In this document: piece after piece, positions 26,759-36,129 of the stretch | How positions within the stretch are numbered: position 1 is the first letter of the stretch | Layout: the number at the start of each line of letters is the position of its first letter | DNA from: Microbacterium sp. Bi121 | GTDB taxonomy: Bacteria; Actinomycetota; Actinomycetes; Actinomycetales; Microbacteriaceae | Direction: 5' to 3' | NCBI RefSeq assembly: GCF_918698005.1 | Contig: NZ_CAKKLJ010000004.1 | Coordinates: 328,561 to 392,560 of the forward strand | DNA length: 64,000 bases | The notes under the pieces: model-generated | The model's input: the letters and a program-made list of their open reading frames with translations, nothing else | What the model was told of the DNA's origin: nothing | The model's database searches: none | Program-made: the position numbers and the translations under genes

Positions 26759-26801
26759 GTCGGGCTGACAGGATTTGAACCTGCGACCCCTTGACCCCCA
26801 G
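26755..26801. repeat. attL: 47-bp direct repeat, displaced 3' part of tRNA-Pro
   Basis: These 47 bases match 40766-40812 exactly, from TTCGGTCGGG to CCCCCAG. On the minus strand they hold the T arm, variable region, anticodon-loop side and discriminator end of tRNA-Pro, but the 5' half is missing, so this copy is not a functional tRNA. It marks the left end of the integrated island. Confidence 0.92.
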
Positions 26802-27099
26802 GCAGCCGCATGAGCCGTTTCCGTTGATTTTCCGGTGTTTCTGCGACCCTGCGGGGTCGATTTCACGTCCTGCAATGCATGGGATGCATGGTTCTGGTCC
26901 CTGTTTGGTCCCGGCCCTGGATAGCCGTTGGTCACTTCGGCGAGGTTCACGTGAGGTCGGCAGACGCCTGTCGATGGCCAGCTATAGCCCTCGTTCGTCT
27001 CGGCGCCTTCTAGCCGCTTTGAGGCTCGTCGGGGCGATCGGCCCCCGCTCACTTCAGGCGGCCGACATCAGCACCCGAGGAGATGAGTAGCGTGGGCTC
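26802..27099. other. gene-free left end of the island
   Basis: About 300 bases without a convincing gene. It holds a small hairpin CGACCC/GGGTCG (26844-26859), two ATGCAT palindromes near 26875-26890 and a direct pair of TGGTCCC (26895-26901 and 26906-26912) that could be integrase arm-type sites. The kinase promoter should lie near its right end. Confidence 0.5.
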
Positions 27100-28881
27100 A
27101 TGCCGAAGCGTGAACCCTTCATCATCAATGGCGTCACCTACGAGCGTGATTCAGCCCCGGGAGAAGGCGGATCAGCCGTAGTGTGGAAGGTCCGCCGCAT
27201 GCCCGACGGTCATGTGTTCGCAATCAAACGGATCAAGAAGGACCGCGACGCGGACTCAGCCCGCAACAAGCGTTTCAAGCAGGAGATTGAGTACGGACAG
27301 ACATCGAATCATCCGAACGTCGTGAGTATCCACGCGTGCTCAGAGGACGAGACCTTCTTCTACTACGTCATGGACTTCTACCCAATGACACTGCGAAACG
27401 TGATCAGCGACGAAACCGATGCTGACTTGCTTCTCGAGTACACACGCCAACTCTGCGATGCTCTCGCGTACGCACATCGCGACGGCATAGTGCATCGCGA
27501 CATCAAACCTGAGAATGTCCTCGTCGACCCTGACATGCGTCGGCTCGTGCTGGCCGACTTCGGCATCGCGCATTTCAAGGACTCCTCGCTCACGGCTCGC
27601 GGGGATCTACTAGTGAACCGCAACTACCTCGCTCCCGAACAAATGGTAAGGAACAACGCCCTCGCCATCGGCAAACCGGCGGACGTCTTCGCGCTCGGCC
27701 TTGTCATAGCCGAGATGTTCACGAAGCAGAACGCGCGCGGGCGACGTCATGCGCTTATCCGTGACAGGTATCCCTTCCTGGGCGACCTTGATCTAATCGT
27801 TGAGCAGATGCTGCTCCAAGACGAGGCGCAGCGGCTGCGCATTGACAGCGTTCACGGCCTGCTTCGGATGACCCTTGAGCGTATCGACGCGACAATCGCG
27901 GAGCTCATTGATGACCTGCGCCCTAACGAACCGCCCATCGACAGTTCGTCCGACGAGATCGATCGGATCCTCAGGCGTGCCGCGCGAGACGTGCTGTCGG
28001 CGAAGCAGATCTTCGAGCAGGTCGCCGATGAGGAGCTCGGCAGATTCAACCCGAATTACCATTGCGAGGTTGCGTACCGGGTGAGCACCGAGCTATTCAA
28101 TACGTGTGCTCAGGCCGTTATATATGCCTCATGCAAGGCGAAATTCGACTACGAGGGCGCTGGGCGGTGGGACGAGACCGACGACGCTCTCGTCTTGTCG
28201 GCCGCCAAGCCAGAGCTTCAACGCGAACTGGAGACGATTTTGGATGACTTCCCGCTCCCACAGTCTTCACCCTGGAACGGCCTATCGCGGCAATCCGCAC
28301 ACCTGTTCCGCTTCTGCAAGGACTACCACTGCGAAGAGCTGCTGACGAGCATCCGTGAATCCGTCTACGGTGGAGGCAATGGCTCGTTGCGGGCAAATCT
28401 GATTAACGCCCCGATCCTTTGGATCACGGGCTGGATGCGTTCGAATCTGAACACCAACTACCTGGAGCTCAACAAAGCCGTTCGTGAAATTATCGGTTTG
28501 GAGCGTCACCTCTCGGTGCACTGGGCGGAGACACTTCCACTGGATTCCACTCGAGAAGCGGTGGGAGTCGATCTGTTAACGGAGCCGTTCAACGCCAAAG
28601 ATGTCGCCGATACGCTTCAGGTACTTGAATCGAAGTGGGATGTCTCTGTGGGGCAGCTTGTAGATGGTGGGTACTCGGTCATGTTTCGCTCACGCAACAC
28701 GTATCAGCACTTCCGCGGTGACGCGCTCGACCTTGCCGAACCGGGCTCAGTGTTCGAAGCCGATGTCCTCGATCTGCTCCGCCCTGAGATGGAGTTGGAC
28801 GACCTGGTCGCGCTCAAGTGGGATCGGGATTTTGATGTGGCCGTCACGCTCGGGAAGGTCGTCGGCACGCGCGCACGCTAG
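27100..28881 (+). CDS. Ser/Thr protein kinase with unknown C-terminal domain
   Basis: A 593-residue protein. Residues 10-280 are a Hanks-type kinase: glycine loop GEGGSAVVWK (21-30), catalytic lysine in FAIKRIKK (K43), HRDIKPEN (132-139), DFG (153-155) and APE (178-180) are all intact, so it should be active. Residues about 290-593 have no motif I know; they are mixed charged and aromatic, with no membrane helix and no PASTA repeats, unlike housekeeping PknB-type kinases. This cytosolic architecture and the location in a defence island suggest a phage-responsive kinase, as for Staphylococcus Stk2, but this is inference. Confidence 0.85.
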   Translation: MPKREPFIINGVTYERDSAPGEGGSAVVWKVRRMPDGHVFAIKRIKKDRDADSARNKRFKQEIEYGQTSNHPNVVSIHACSEDETFFYYVMDFYPMTLRNVISDETDADLLLEYTRQLCDALAYAHRDGIVHRDIKPENVLVDPDMRRLVLADFGIAHFKDSSLTARGDLLVNRNYLAPEQMVRNNALAIGKPADVFALGLVIAEMFTKQNARGRRHALIRDRYPFLGDLDLIVEQMLLQDEAQRLRIDSVHGLLRMTLERIDATIAELIDDLRPNEPPIDSSSDEIDRILRRAARDVLSAKQIFEQVADEELGRFNPNYHCEVAYRVSTELFNTCAQAVIYASCKAKFDYEGAGRWDETDDALVLSAAKPELQRELETILDDFPLPQSSPWNGLSRQSAHLFRFCKDYHCEELLTSIRESVYGGGNGSLRANLINAPILWITGWMRSNLNTNYLELNKAVREIIGLERHLSVHWAETLPLDSTREAVGVDLLTEPFNAKDVADTLQVLESKWDVSVGQLVDGGYSVMFRSRNTYQHFRGDALDLAEPGSVFEADVLDLLRPEMELDDLVALKWDRDFDVAVTLGKVVGTRAR

Positions 28882-29437
28882 CAGTTCGCCCATCGCGGAC
28901 CGATGCCCAGACCATCCGAGACGCTAGCCGGGTTGAACGTCAACGCTGCATGCGATCGTGCCTCCCCTCCGATTCTGACAAGAATTCCCGCAGGCTCGCC
29001 GGTCGTGAGCGAACCCGCGGTAGCGGCGCTGCTCACACGAAGAGTCTGTGGGGATCGGCGTGGTTGCTGACACGGGCGCGTGCGAGATCATTTTCGTGAG
29101 AGCCTGCGAGCACTTCAGGGTCACTGGAACCGTGGTCGAGCGGCGCATCGTGGTCCGTTCATGTTTATGAGCGCGAGTCCTCCAACCCGATTGCTTCGAG
29201 GTCTCGGCGACGACCAACTCTGATCTGGAAATCGAGCGGGGTTGCTCATCCAGCTCAGATAGCCGCTTCGCTCTCGCATTGAGGACGGAGTGACAGTCTA
29301 AACAGGCGGCGGGAGCAGGTGACCGCACCGGCTGGGCACACTTATGCGCTCATCGGCCAGAATCTGCAAGCGTGAGCAGTTGGAGGTACTGTCGGCGGGC
29401 GCGGCCAGAATAGTGAGCAGATGTCGAAGGGAACCCG
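28882..29437. other. 556-base gap without convincing gene
   Basis: No frame here has coding character plus a plausible start. Short open stretches on the minus strand are broken and of uneven composition; they could be remnants of a decayed gene. The last 20 bases carry the ribosome site (GAAGGGAA) for the following gene, so its promoter is presumably within this gap. Confidence 0.5.
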
Positions 29438-30526
29438 ATGCACCTCCACCTACGCGCAGACAGCATCCATCTGAGCAAGAGCCATGCCAAGGCACTCGAT
29501 GACGAGTTCTTCCTCTCTCACCCCGCCTCGTACTTCGCCTCGCGGATTTCATCGTTGCTTGCCGCGCAGCACAGTGCGGCGGCCCCGACGCCGGCCGACG
29601 AACCGGAGTTCTTTGCGGCGCTCGGGTTGACAAAGACCGACTCGTTGCTCGCATTCGCCGAACGGGATCGTCGGCTGCAGATAGCGGTCGAGGCGCTCAG
29701 CCTGCGCCACCAGGCGGCTGAAGCGCTGCTCCGCTTCATGTACGCCGTGACAGCCGCGAAGCCGAAAGAAGGCGACGCGCCGAGCACATGGCTCCTCGTT
29801 GCGGATAGCCCAAACGCCCTCATTGATGTCGTCCAGACGACCATGGCCGCCGTAAACAGCGATGAGGAGTTGTTCCTGCGATGCCTCTTCGCGCCTGGCA
29901 CGCGCGTCGACGAGAACGCGGCCGCCGCTGCAGAGACCGCCGTGGCGTGGGTGAACCACGCGAGCTCGCTGCTGACGGGCGACGAGCTGTCGGTCAACGC
30001 GGCCCACAACAAGGTCAAGCATGGCCTTGCGGTGAGCGCGCGTGGCGACGTCCGCATCGAGTTCATCACGACGCCGCCCGATGACGTCGGCCGGATCCCG
30101 CTCAGCGCGTTCGGCGAAGGGAAGTCGGTGCCGATCTTCGACCGCCCGATGCTGACATACCTTAGCCGGCCCCATGTAAAGCCGAAGCAGGGAGTGGAAG
30201 CCATCTCGCTGCGGGTCGATGTGCCGATCGTGCTCGCCGAGGCCTGGATGATCGCGAACGTCTACGCCGCTATGTTCCATGCGCGGGCAAAGCGCCACTT
30301 CGGTGAGGATCTACCGGGCGGAGTGGCACCGTACCCCACCATCGTCATAGGGCGACTACCCGAGCACGTGATCGGTGGACGGCCGCTCGGATATCGGGAG
30401 GCGGTGACGCTGCCGCCCGATGGGACCACCGCTCCGCGAAGGTCCGGTCTGTTCTTCCACGGCAGCTTCATCCCGATGGACGTGGACTACGAGAGCAAGG
30501 TGAGCGGGGTTGTGATTGAGGGCTAG
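29438..30526 (+). CDS. unknown 362-residue island protein
   Basis: A soluble, mostly helical protein. The N-terminal half is alanine-rich helices (LSLRHQAAEALLRFMYAV at 87-104) and residues 187-197 read NAAHNKVKHGL, a motif similar to helical HEPN-like or DUF5677-type proteins, though the RNase Rx4-6H motif is not clear. The C-terminal half (from about 240) is predicted alpha/beta by eye (ISLRVDVPIVLAEAWMIANVYAAM). A good GAAGGGAA ribosome site supports the ATG. It lies between the kinase and the STAND NTPase, same strand. No function is assigned. Confidence 0.7.
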   Translation: MHLHLRADSIHLSKSHAKALDDEFFLSHPASYFASRISSLLAAQHSAAAPTPADEPEFFAALGLTKTDSLLAFAERDRRLQIAVEALSLRHQAAEALLRFMYAVTAAKPKEGDAPSTWLLVADSPNALIDVVQTTMAAVNSDEELFLRCLFAPGTRVDENAAAAAETAVAWVNHASSLLTGDELSVNAAHNKVKHGLAVSARGDVRIEFITTPPDDVGRIPLSAFGEGKSVPIFDRPMLTYLSRPHVKPKQGVEAISLRVDVPIVLAEAWMIANVYAAMFHARAKRHFGEDLPGGVAPYPTIVIGRLPEHVIGGRPLGYREAVTLPPDGTTAPRRSGLFFHGSFIPMDVDYESKVSGVVIEG

Positions 30527-30672
30527 CGCATGGTTTCGGCGCCACATGATTCGCCTCGAACGAAGGACGTACCTGCAATGATCTGGACGAGTTTATGCGC
30601 GGTTTCGCTGAACGAAAATGGGGGAACTGATAAGCGCGCCCAGTTGCTTGTCCGGCACAGCGAGGAGACCGA

Positions 30673-33600
30673 GTGAACATTCCTGATATCGACTTTGCGC
30701 GCGTGCGCTCGCTGGGCGCGGGAGGCCAGCGCGACGGATACGAGCAACTCATCTGCGAGCTGGTCGCGCAAGAGCCCCCGCACGCCGACGCGAAGTTCGT
30801 GTCCCTTCACGGAGCCGGAGGCGATGGAGGCGTCGAGTGCTACTGGACCCTTCCCGGCGGCGCCGAGCACGGCTGGCAAGCGAAGTATTGGATCGGCCAC
30901 GCCGACGTCGATAAGTCGCAGCTCGACGCATCCGTCAAAGCAGCCCTCACCAACCACCCGGATCTCACCAAGTACATCATCGCCATCCCCGCCGACCCGA
31001 CCGGCCCCACGGGCGGCAAGGGGAAATCGCTACTGCAGAAGATAAACGACCCTGGTGGTTGGCTCGAGGGTTGGCAGACGATGGCGGCCGCCCGCGGCAT
31101 GACCGTCACCTTCGAGTTCGAATGGGCGACGAACATTGCCACACGCCTAACCCGCTTGGACGCCTCCGGCGCCCAGCGGCGGTACTGGTTCGACGCCGAC
31201 GTTCTCTCCCAACAGTGGTGGATCGACCGGCTGCAGGACGCGACCGAGGCTGCTCGACCTCGGTACACCCCAGAGTTGAACGTGGACGTCCCTGCCGCTC
31301 GAAGCATCGCCGCGCTCTGCTCGGACAATGAGTGGTGGCAGGTCGTCCTCGGCCAGGTCGACGAGCTCACGGAAGCGACACGACGCCTGCAGCACGCCGG
31401 AAACGATGCAACGGCCGCCGACCTGGGCGCCGCGCGCAGCGCCGCCACGACCGTCATCGACGCCCTCAAGACCTGGGAGCGCACCCGGACCGACGCTGAG
31501 TTCCGAGGTCTCGGCAAGACGCTGAAGGCCGCCTTCACAGTGGTCAGGGAACAGGAGGCCGTCGAGGTGGATCGGATGAACGCCACACACGAAAACTGGG
31601 ACACCCCGGGTTGGAGGCAGTACCAGAGCGAATACATGGTCCAGTTCCCGGCCGAAGCCGTCGATGCTCTCCGTGACGTGGGCGGGAAACTCGCAACTGC
31701 GACCGAGCTCCTCATCAGCCCCCTCGGAACGCTCGCCAGCTCGCAAGTTGCGCTGATGACCGGACCCGCTGGCATCGGCAAGACCTACCTCGCCCTCGAT
31801 GCCGCGACCCGGCGCCTTCAGAAAGGTCGGCCCAGCATCGTGATGCACGGTCGCTGGTTCAATGACCACGACCCACTCACCCACCTCCGCGACGTTCTCC
31901 AGATGCCAGCCGACCTGACCAGCGAGGAGACCATCGCTCTCCTGGACCAAAGCGCGCGCGCCGCAGGAGCACCCACCCTGCTCGTCATCGACGCGCTCAA
32001 CGACACCCGCCCCCGGTCGGTTTGGCGGGACAACCTCGACCGCCTCATCTCCATCGTCAGCAGATACCCGCACGTTCGGTTGCTGCTGACCGCACGCACC
32101 CACTACGTCAACCAGGTCCTCCCGCCCGGCATGTCCATTCCCCGATTCGAACACACGGGATTCGAAGGCGTCGAGTTCGAGGCGGTCAGCGAATACGCCG
32201 CGTTCTACGGCCTCGAGCCTCCGACGTCACCACCGATCCACGGCGAGTTCGATAACCCGCTCTACCTCCGGTTAGTCTGCGATGCGCTGCGATCCGATGG
32301 CCGCCTCTCGCTCGACCAGGCCAACATGGGACTGGGCGAGCTCACCAAAATGGTCCTCGACCACGCGAACGAGGCCGTCAGCAACCGCATCGACGCATCA
32401 GTGTCCGACCAGATCGTTCACCGAGCGATGCACGACCTGGCCGGCGCTATCGCAGACCAGGACGGCGCCCCGCTCACCCGCCTCGCCGCGCAGGCGGTGC
32501 TGAACCCGATCTGGTCCGATAGCAGTGTGGAGAAGTCCCTGCTCGATGGACTCATCGCGCAAGGTCTTGTCGAAGAAGACGTTATCCCGGACAGCAGGCC
32601 TTACGGCACCGACATCATCACCATCACCTTCGAGCGCATCGGCCACCACTTGATCGTCTCCGACGCTCTCGCGCACGTGAACGACGCGGATGGCGTCCGC
32701 ACTCAGCTGTCCGGTCGCCTCGGAGAGCTCATCGGACTCGATACGACCATCGACGTCGGACTCCTCGAAGCGGTCTCGGTGGTCGTCGCCGAACGCTTCG
32801 GGCTCGAGCTAACCGCCTTCACTGTCGAGATCCCCGACACCGCCGCCCGCGACGCTGCCGTTATCGCCGGCACGGCCTGGCGAGCTGTGTCCTCCATCAC
32901 TCCCGACACGGGCAGCATCATCACCAACGCTTTGCGCCGCCGTGAGACCTTCGACGCGGGCCTCACGATGCTATTCAGGCTCGCAGCTCGCCCTGGCCAC
33001 CCACTCAACGCCGACTTCCTCCACGAGTTCCTCAGCGGACTCACCATGGCGGCCCGTGATCAATTTCTGGCCGGATGGCTGCACACAAGTCACGGCACCA
33101 GCGGAGCGGTCGACCGTCTCATCCGCTGGGGAGGTGAGAAACCGCTCGACCAGGTCGGCGCGGAAACCACACGCTTGTGGGTCACCGCATTGCTGTGGGC
33201 AACTAGCGCGACGGATCGTCGCGTTCGCGAGCCAGCCACCATCGCCGCAGCCCGCCTGCTCGCGCGCCATCCTCACCAATCCGCCGCCCTGCTCGAACGA
33301 TTCTGCATCGTCGACGACGAGTGGGTCGTCGAACGCGCGCTTCAGGTCTCCTACTCGGCGCTGCTGTCCAGCGGCAGCGGCGCGGACTGGACTGCAGCGG
33401 CCAGCATCGTCTGGGCCGCATTCTTCGCACCCTCCGCAGACCTGACCCCCAACGCTGCCGTTCGCGACGCCGCACGCTGCATCCTCGAAGCGGCACACGA
33501 TCGCGGAGCGCTCCCCGCAGACGTCACGCCCAACCGTTTCCGACCCCCTTACAGCAGCACTTGGCCGCTGACGTGGCCAACGGAAGACGACATTGCCCCT

Positions 33601-34842
33601 TACGACAACAACGACTACCCGAAGCTCGTGCGCTCCACCACGGCCGACGACTTCTTCATCTACCAGCTCAAGCACGAGCTCCTTGATCGGCCAGGTGTTG
33701 ACGTCGCAGCCGGCGCGCGGTGGGTGGTCGCAGAGGTCATCCGGTTCGGATACCAACCCCGCCTGCATTCAAATTTCGACGGCTACGTCCTGGGGAAGTA
33801 CGGGCCGGGACGCGGGAAGCCGAAGTGGATCGAACGGATCGGCAAGAAGTACCAGTGGATCGCACTCAACCGGCTTGTCGGGCATCTATCCGACCACGCA
33901 CCTAAGAAGAGAAACTCCTGGGAAGCCCCTCCGCCGGCAGTTCCTGGACCCGAATCCTCCATCGTCCGGCAGGTCGACCCCACAGTGACCGAGTTTGAAC
34001 CCGCGAGCGATGCGCCCCGCCCCTGGGTGCCGGTCTACAACTGGGACGCGAAGATTGGGAGAACTGACGCTCAATGGGTGGCTGAAGACTCCGACCTGCC
34101 CACTATCGACGTCACCTCCGCCGAACGAGACGGACACCCCTTCATCGTTGTGTCGGGCTCATACAGCTGGGACCTCACCGGCGACACCACGAAGCGCACC
34201 CACCAGGTCTGGACCAACCTCTACACCCACGTGGTGAGCACCGACGATCTTCCCGCCGCCCTTGGCGAACTCGAAGGACGGGACTTGATCAACGGCCTTG
34301 GGATGTCTCGGCTCCCCACGAGCTACAACGGGTACGTCGGCGAGTACCCGTTCGGGCACCACCACGGCGAGACGCTGAGTGTCGTGAAGCACGACTGGAC
34401 CGACCCACTCACCGTTCCGACGCGACCCGCAGCGTGGGAGCTGCTCGGCGAGAACGAGTACGCGCCAGGAAACCTCGAAACGATCTCGTTCGATGCCCCC
34501 GCTCCTGAGTTCTTTGGACCCGCACCAGGAATCCTCCACTGGAACGGCCGTAACGGGTGGACCGACGCGAGCGGCCAACTCATCGCTGTTCTGCGGCACT
34601 CAGTCAACGTCGGCCAGAACGAGCTCCTGATGGACGCCCATTTCCTACAGGACTGGCTCACCGCCGAGCGGAAATCGCTGATCTGGGTTGAGAACACAGG
34701 AAAGGACGTGTACCGGGAGATGGGTTGGGGCAAGTCCCATCCGGGAGCGCTCGTTCGTTCCCAAGTCCGAGCGTGGACCCCAGGTCAGAACCTACGAACC
34801 GTTCCACCCGGCTGGCAACGCATCCCCGCCCGCGACGATTGA
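30673..34842 (+). CDS. Avs-like STAND NTPase with N-terminal Mrr-like nuclease
   Basis: A 1389-residue protein starting with GTG after a GAGGAG site. Residues 1-160 look like a PD-(D/E)XK nuclease of Mrr type: GAGGDGGVECYW (D51, E55) followed by GWQAKYW (Q69-K71). A long linker is followed by a NTPase: Walker A GPAGIGKT (364-371), Walker B TLLVIDALND (435-444) and LLLTARTHY. The remaining 850 residues are helical repeats and a C-terminal sensor-like region with many Trp and Tyr. Antiviral STAND proteins (Avs) recognise phage proteins and activate such nucleases; the domain order fits, the phage target is unknown. Confidence 0.82.
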   Translation: MNIPDIDFARVRSLGAGGQRDGYEQLICELVAQEPPHADAKFVSLHGAGGDGGVECYWTLPGGAEHGWQAKYWIGHADVDKSQLDASVKAALTNHPDLTKYIIAIPADPTGPTGGKGKSLLQKINDPGGWLEGWQTMAAARGMTVTFEFEWATNIATRLTRLDASGAQRRYWFDADVLSQQWWIDRLQDATEAARPRYTPELNVDVPAARSIAALCSDNEWWQVVLGQVDELTEATRRLQHAGNDATAADLGAARSAATTVIDALKTWERTRTDAEFRGLGKTLKAAFTVVREQEAVEVDRMNATHENWDTPGWRQYQSEYMVQFPAEAVDALRDVGGKLATATELLISPLGTLASSQVALMTGPAGIGKTYLALDAATRRLQKGRPSIVMHGRWFNDHDPLTHLRDVLQMPADLTSEETIALLDQSARAAGAPTLLVIDALNDTRPRSVWRDNLDRLISIVSRYPHVRLLLTARTHYVNQVLPPGMSIPRFEHTGFEGVEFEAVSEYAAFYGLEPPTSPPIHGEFDNPLYLRLVCDALRSDGRLSLDQANMGLGELTKMVLDHANEAVSNRIDASVSDQIVHRAMHDLAGAIADQDGAPLTRLAAQAVLNPIWSDSSVEKSLLDGLIAQGLVEEDVIPDSRPYGTDIITITFERIGHHLIVSDALAHVNDADGVRTQLSGRLGELIGLDTTIDVGLLEAVSVVVAERFGLELTAFTVEIPDTAARDAAVIAGTAWRAVSSITPDTGSIITNALRRRETFDAGLTMLFRLAARPGHPLNADFLHEFLSGLTMAARDQFLAGWLHTSHGTSGAVDRLIRWGGEKPLDQVGAETTRLWVTALLWATSATDRRVREPATIAAARLLARHPHQSAALLERFCIVDDEWVVERALQVSYSALLSSGSGADWTAAASIVWAAFFAPSADLTPNAAVRDAARCILEAAHDRGALPADVTPNRFRPPYSSTWPLTWPTEDDIAPYDNNDYPKLVRSTTADDFFIYQLKHELLDRPGVDVAAGARWVVAEVIRFGYQPRLHSNFDGYVLGKYGPGRGKPKWIERIGKKYQWIALNRLVGHLSDHAPKKRNSWEAPPPAVPGPESSIVRQVDPTVTEFEPASDAPRPWVPVYNWDAKIGRTDAQWVAEDSDLPTIDVTSAERDGHPFIVVSGSYSWDLTGDTTKRTHQVWTNLYTHVVSTDDLPAALGELEGRDLINGLGMSRLPTSYNGYVGEYPFGHHHGETLSVVKHDWTDPLTVPTRPAAWELLGENEYAPGNLETISFDAPAPEFFGPAPGILHWNGRNGWTDASGQLIAVLRHSVNVGQNELLMDAHFLQDWLTAERKSLIWVENTGKDVYREMGWGKSHPGALVRSQVRAWTPGQNLRTVPPGWQRIPARDD

Positions 34843-34924
34843 TATCGCGATCAGCTCGGCTGACAAGCACCCTTTGCCGGTGGCGACTGCCCTGGCGCGA
34901 AAGTCAAGGACGGTGAATGGGCCC

Positions 34925-35656
34925 TCAGAGCGGCAGATCGATGGCGCCTCCAGCCGGTGCAGTCGGATCGCCCGGCGCATTTCGAACAACGACCGAGAAG
35001 AGTGCGACCTGCACCTTGCGCCGGTCCGCGCTCCCGGCGACAAACATGTCCTGCTCCGACGCCACTTCCATCTTGACATCGAAAGCAGCCGTGGTCACGC
35101 TCGCCGCGTCCTTGATGCAGGTGTCTCGCCAAGTCTTGTCGGTCGCAGTGACACCCGATTCGCGCGTCCGCCAGAGCATGACGAAGTTCGAGACATCGTG
35201 CGGTTCCGCTGCTGACAGATCTATCGCGAGCTTCTTCGCATCACTCCTCAGTTTGCTGAGGGTGTATAACCCGAACTCGACTCGCGCTTCCTCTTTTCGT
35301 TTGCCATTGAAAAGACAGACATCAACCGATAAAGGCCGCCCCTTCTTCCCTGTTGGAAAGCTACGCTCCCAAACTGCTTCCGAACCATGTGCCGCAAAGC
35401 TGACGGCGCCGAGGCGCATGAAACCGTCAACCACAGAGACCTCGTACGAGTCGCGCTTGCCGGCATTCTTGATTGCGTCCGTCAGGATTGATGAGCCGGT
35501 CTTCGCGCGAGCCGCGGCAGACACAGATTCCTGCACCCAGCGCTCGACGTTAGCGAGTGCGACGGCCGCCTCCATCAGCATCACCAGCTCGTTCAAGTTC
35601 CCGCGCGCGGTCTGTGTCGGACGACCTGACCCCTGACGGTACGAGACGATGCGCAC
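34925..35656 (-). CDS. unknown 243-residue protein, last gene of the SIR2-HerA operon
   Basis: The GTG at 35656 is chosen because AAGGGAGG lies seven bases upstream; a longer open frame exists to 35722. The N-terminal part is helical (LNELVMLMEAAVALANVERWVQ). The middle has SVDVCLFNG, EARVEFGLYTLSKL and RSDAKKL, a spacing reminiscent of restriction endonuclease-like folds, but the lysine of D..ExK is absent, so nuclease function is only a possibility. It follows the 126-residue gene on the same strand and is convergent with the STAND gene. I do not recognise the family. Confidence 0.65.
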   Translation of the reverse strand: MRIVSYRQGSGRPTQTARGNLNELVMLMEAAVALANVERWVQESVSAAARAKTGSSILTDAIKNAGKRDSYEVSVVDGFMRLGAVSFAAHGSEAVWERSFPTGKKGRPLSVDVCLFNGKRKEEARVEFGLYTLSKLRSDAKKLAIDLSAAEPHDVSNFVMLWRTRESGVTATDKTWRDTCIKDAASVTTAAFDVKMEVASEQDMFVAGSADRRKVQVALFSVVVRNAPGDPTAPAGGAIDLPL

Positions 35657-35748
35657 CAGTCGCCTCCCTTGTTCCTTGCGGTCATCCGATACCTCGGAGC
35701 CCGGTCTACTGGGAGCCCACACTATCTGCCCGTCGCCCCACGCGACGC

Positions 35749-36129
35749 TCAGCGTGATCCGCGCCGCGCGTTGAGATCCGTGACGGAAGCGAGTGAAGCG
35801 TCTCGGAGTCCAGCCGTGCTCCGCGACCGCACCACGCCGTCGCCCTGAATCGCAAACGTGACGATGCCAAGCATCAGATCTTGGACGTCCTGAGCGCGAA
35901 CGTCCAGAATGCGGGCCAGTTCAGAAAATCCCTGCCCACGACTTCGCATGTCGCTCATCACCTGAGTCAGCAGGCGCGATGACTCGGCGCGCAGATCCGA
36001 CCCCGGTTCACCGCGACGGAAGCCGGCCATCCTCGTAAGAGCGCGCTCGAGAGTTGAGAATGCACCTGACCTCGGGCACAAATCGAAGGCAGATGCAACC
36101 AAGATTCTTGGTTTAGGCGTCCTTATCAT
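35749..36129 (-). CDS. small HTH-like protein downstream of herA
   Basis: A 126-residue protein starting with ATG at 36129, overlapping the herA stop by 17 bases. Residues about 55-95 (SRLLTQVMSDMRSRG then FSELARILDVRAQDVQDLM) look like a helix-turn-helix as in the C-terminal part of XRE or ImmA-associated regulators. The rest is basic and low in hydrophobic residues. It may regulate the operon or be a defence subunit. Family not recognised with confidence. Confidence 0.62.
   Translation of the reverse strand: MIRTPKPRILVASAFDLCPRSGAFSTLERALTRMAGFRRGEPGSDLRAESSRLLTQVMSDMRSRGQGFSELARILDVRAQDVQDLMLGIVTFAIQGDGVVRSRSTAGLRDASLASVTDLNARRGSR

Noticed and set aside
26755..26801. Second tRNA-Pro gene
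   Set aside because: Only the 3' part is present; the D arm and acceptor 5' strand are missing, so it is the attL remnant.
29033..29155. A 40-codon minus-strand stretch ending HADPHRLFV in the gap after the kinase
   Set aside because: It has some protein-like character, perhaps a remnant of a decayed gene, but no start and no firm family match.
28924..29328. 134-codon minus-strand frame in the same gap
   Set aside because: Uneven composition, no ribosome site, no recognisable domain.
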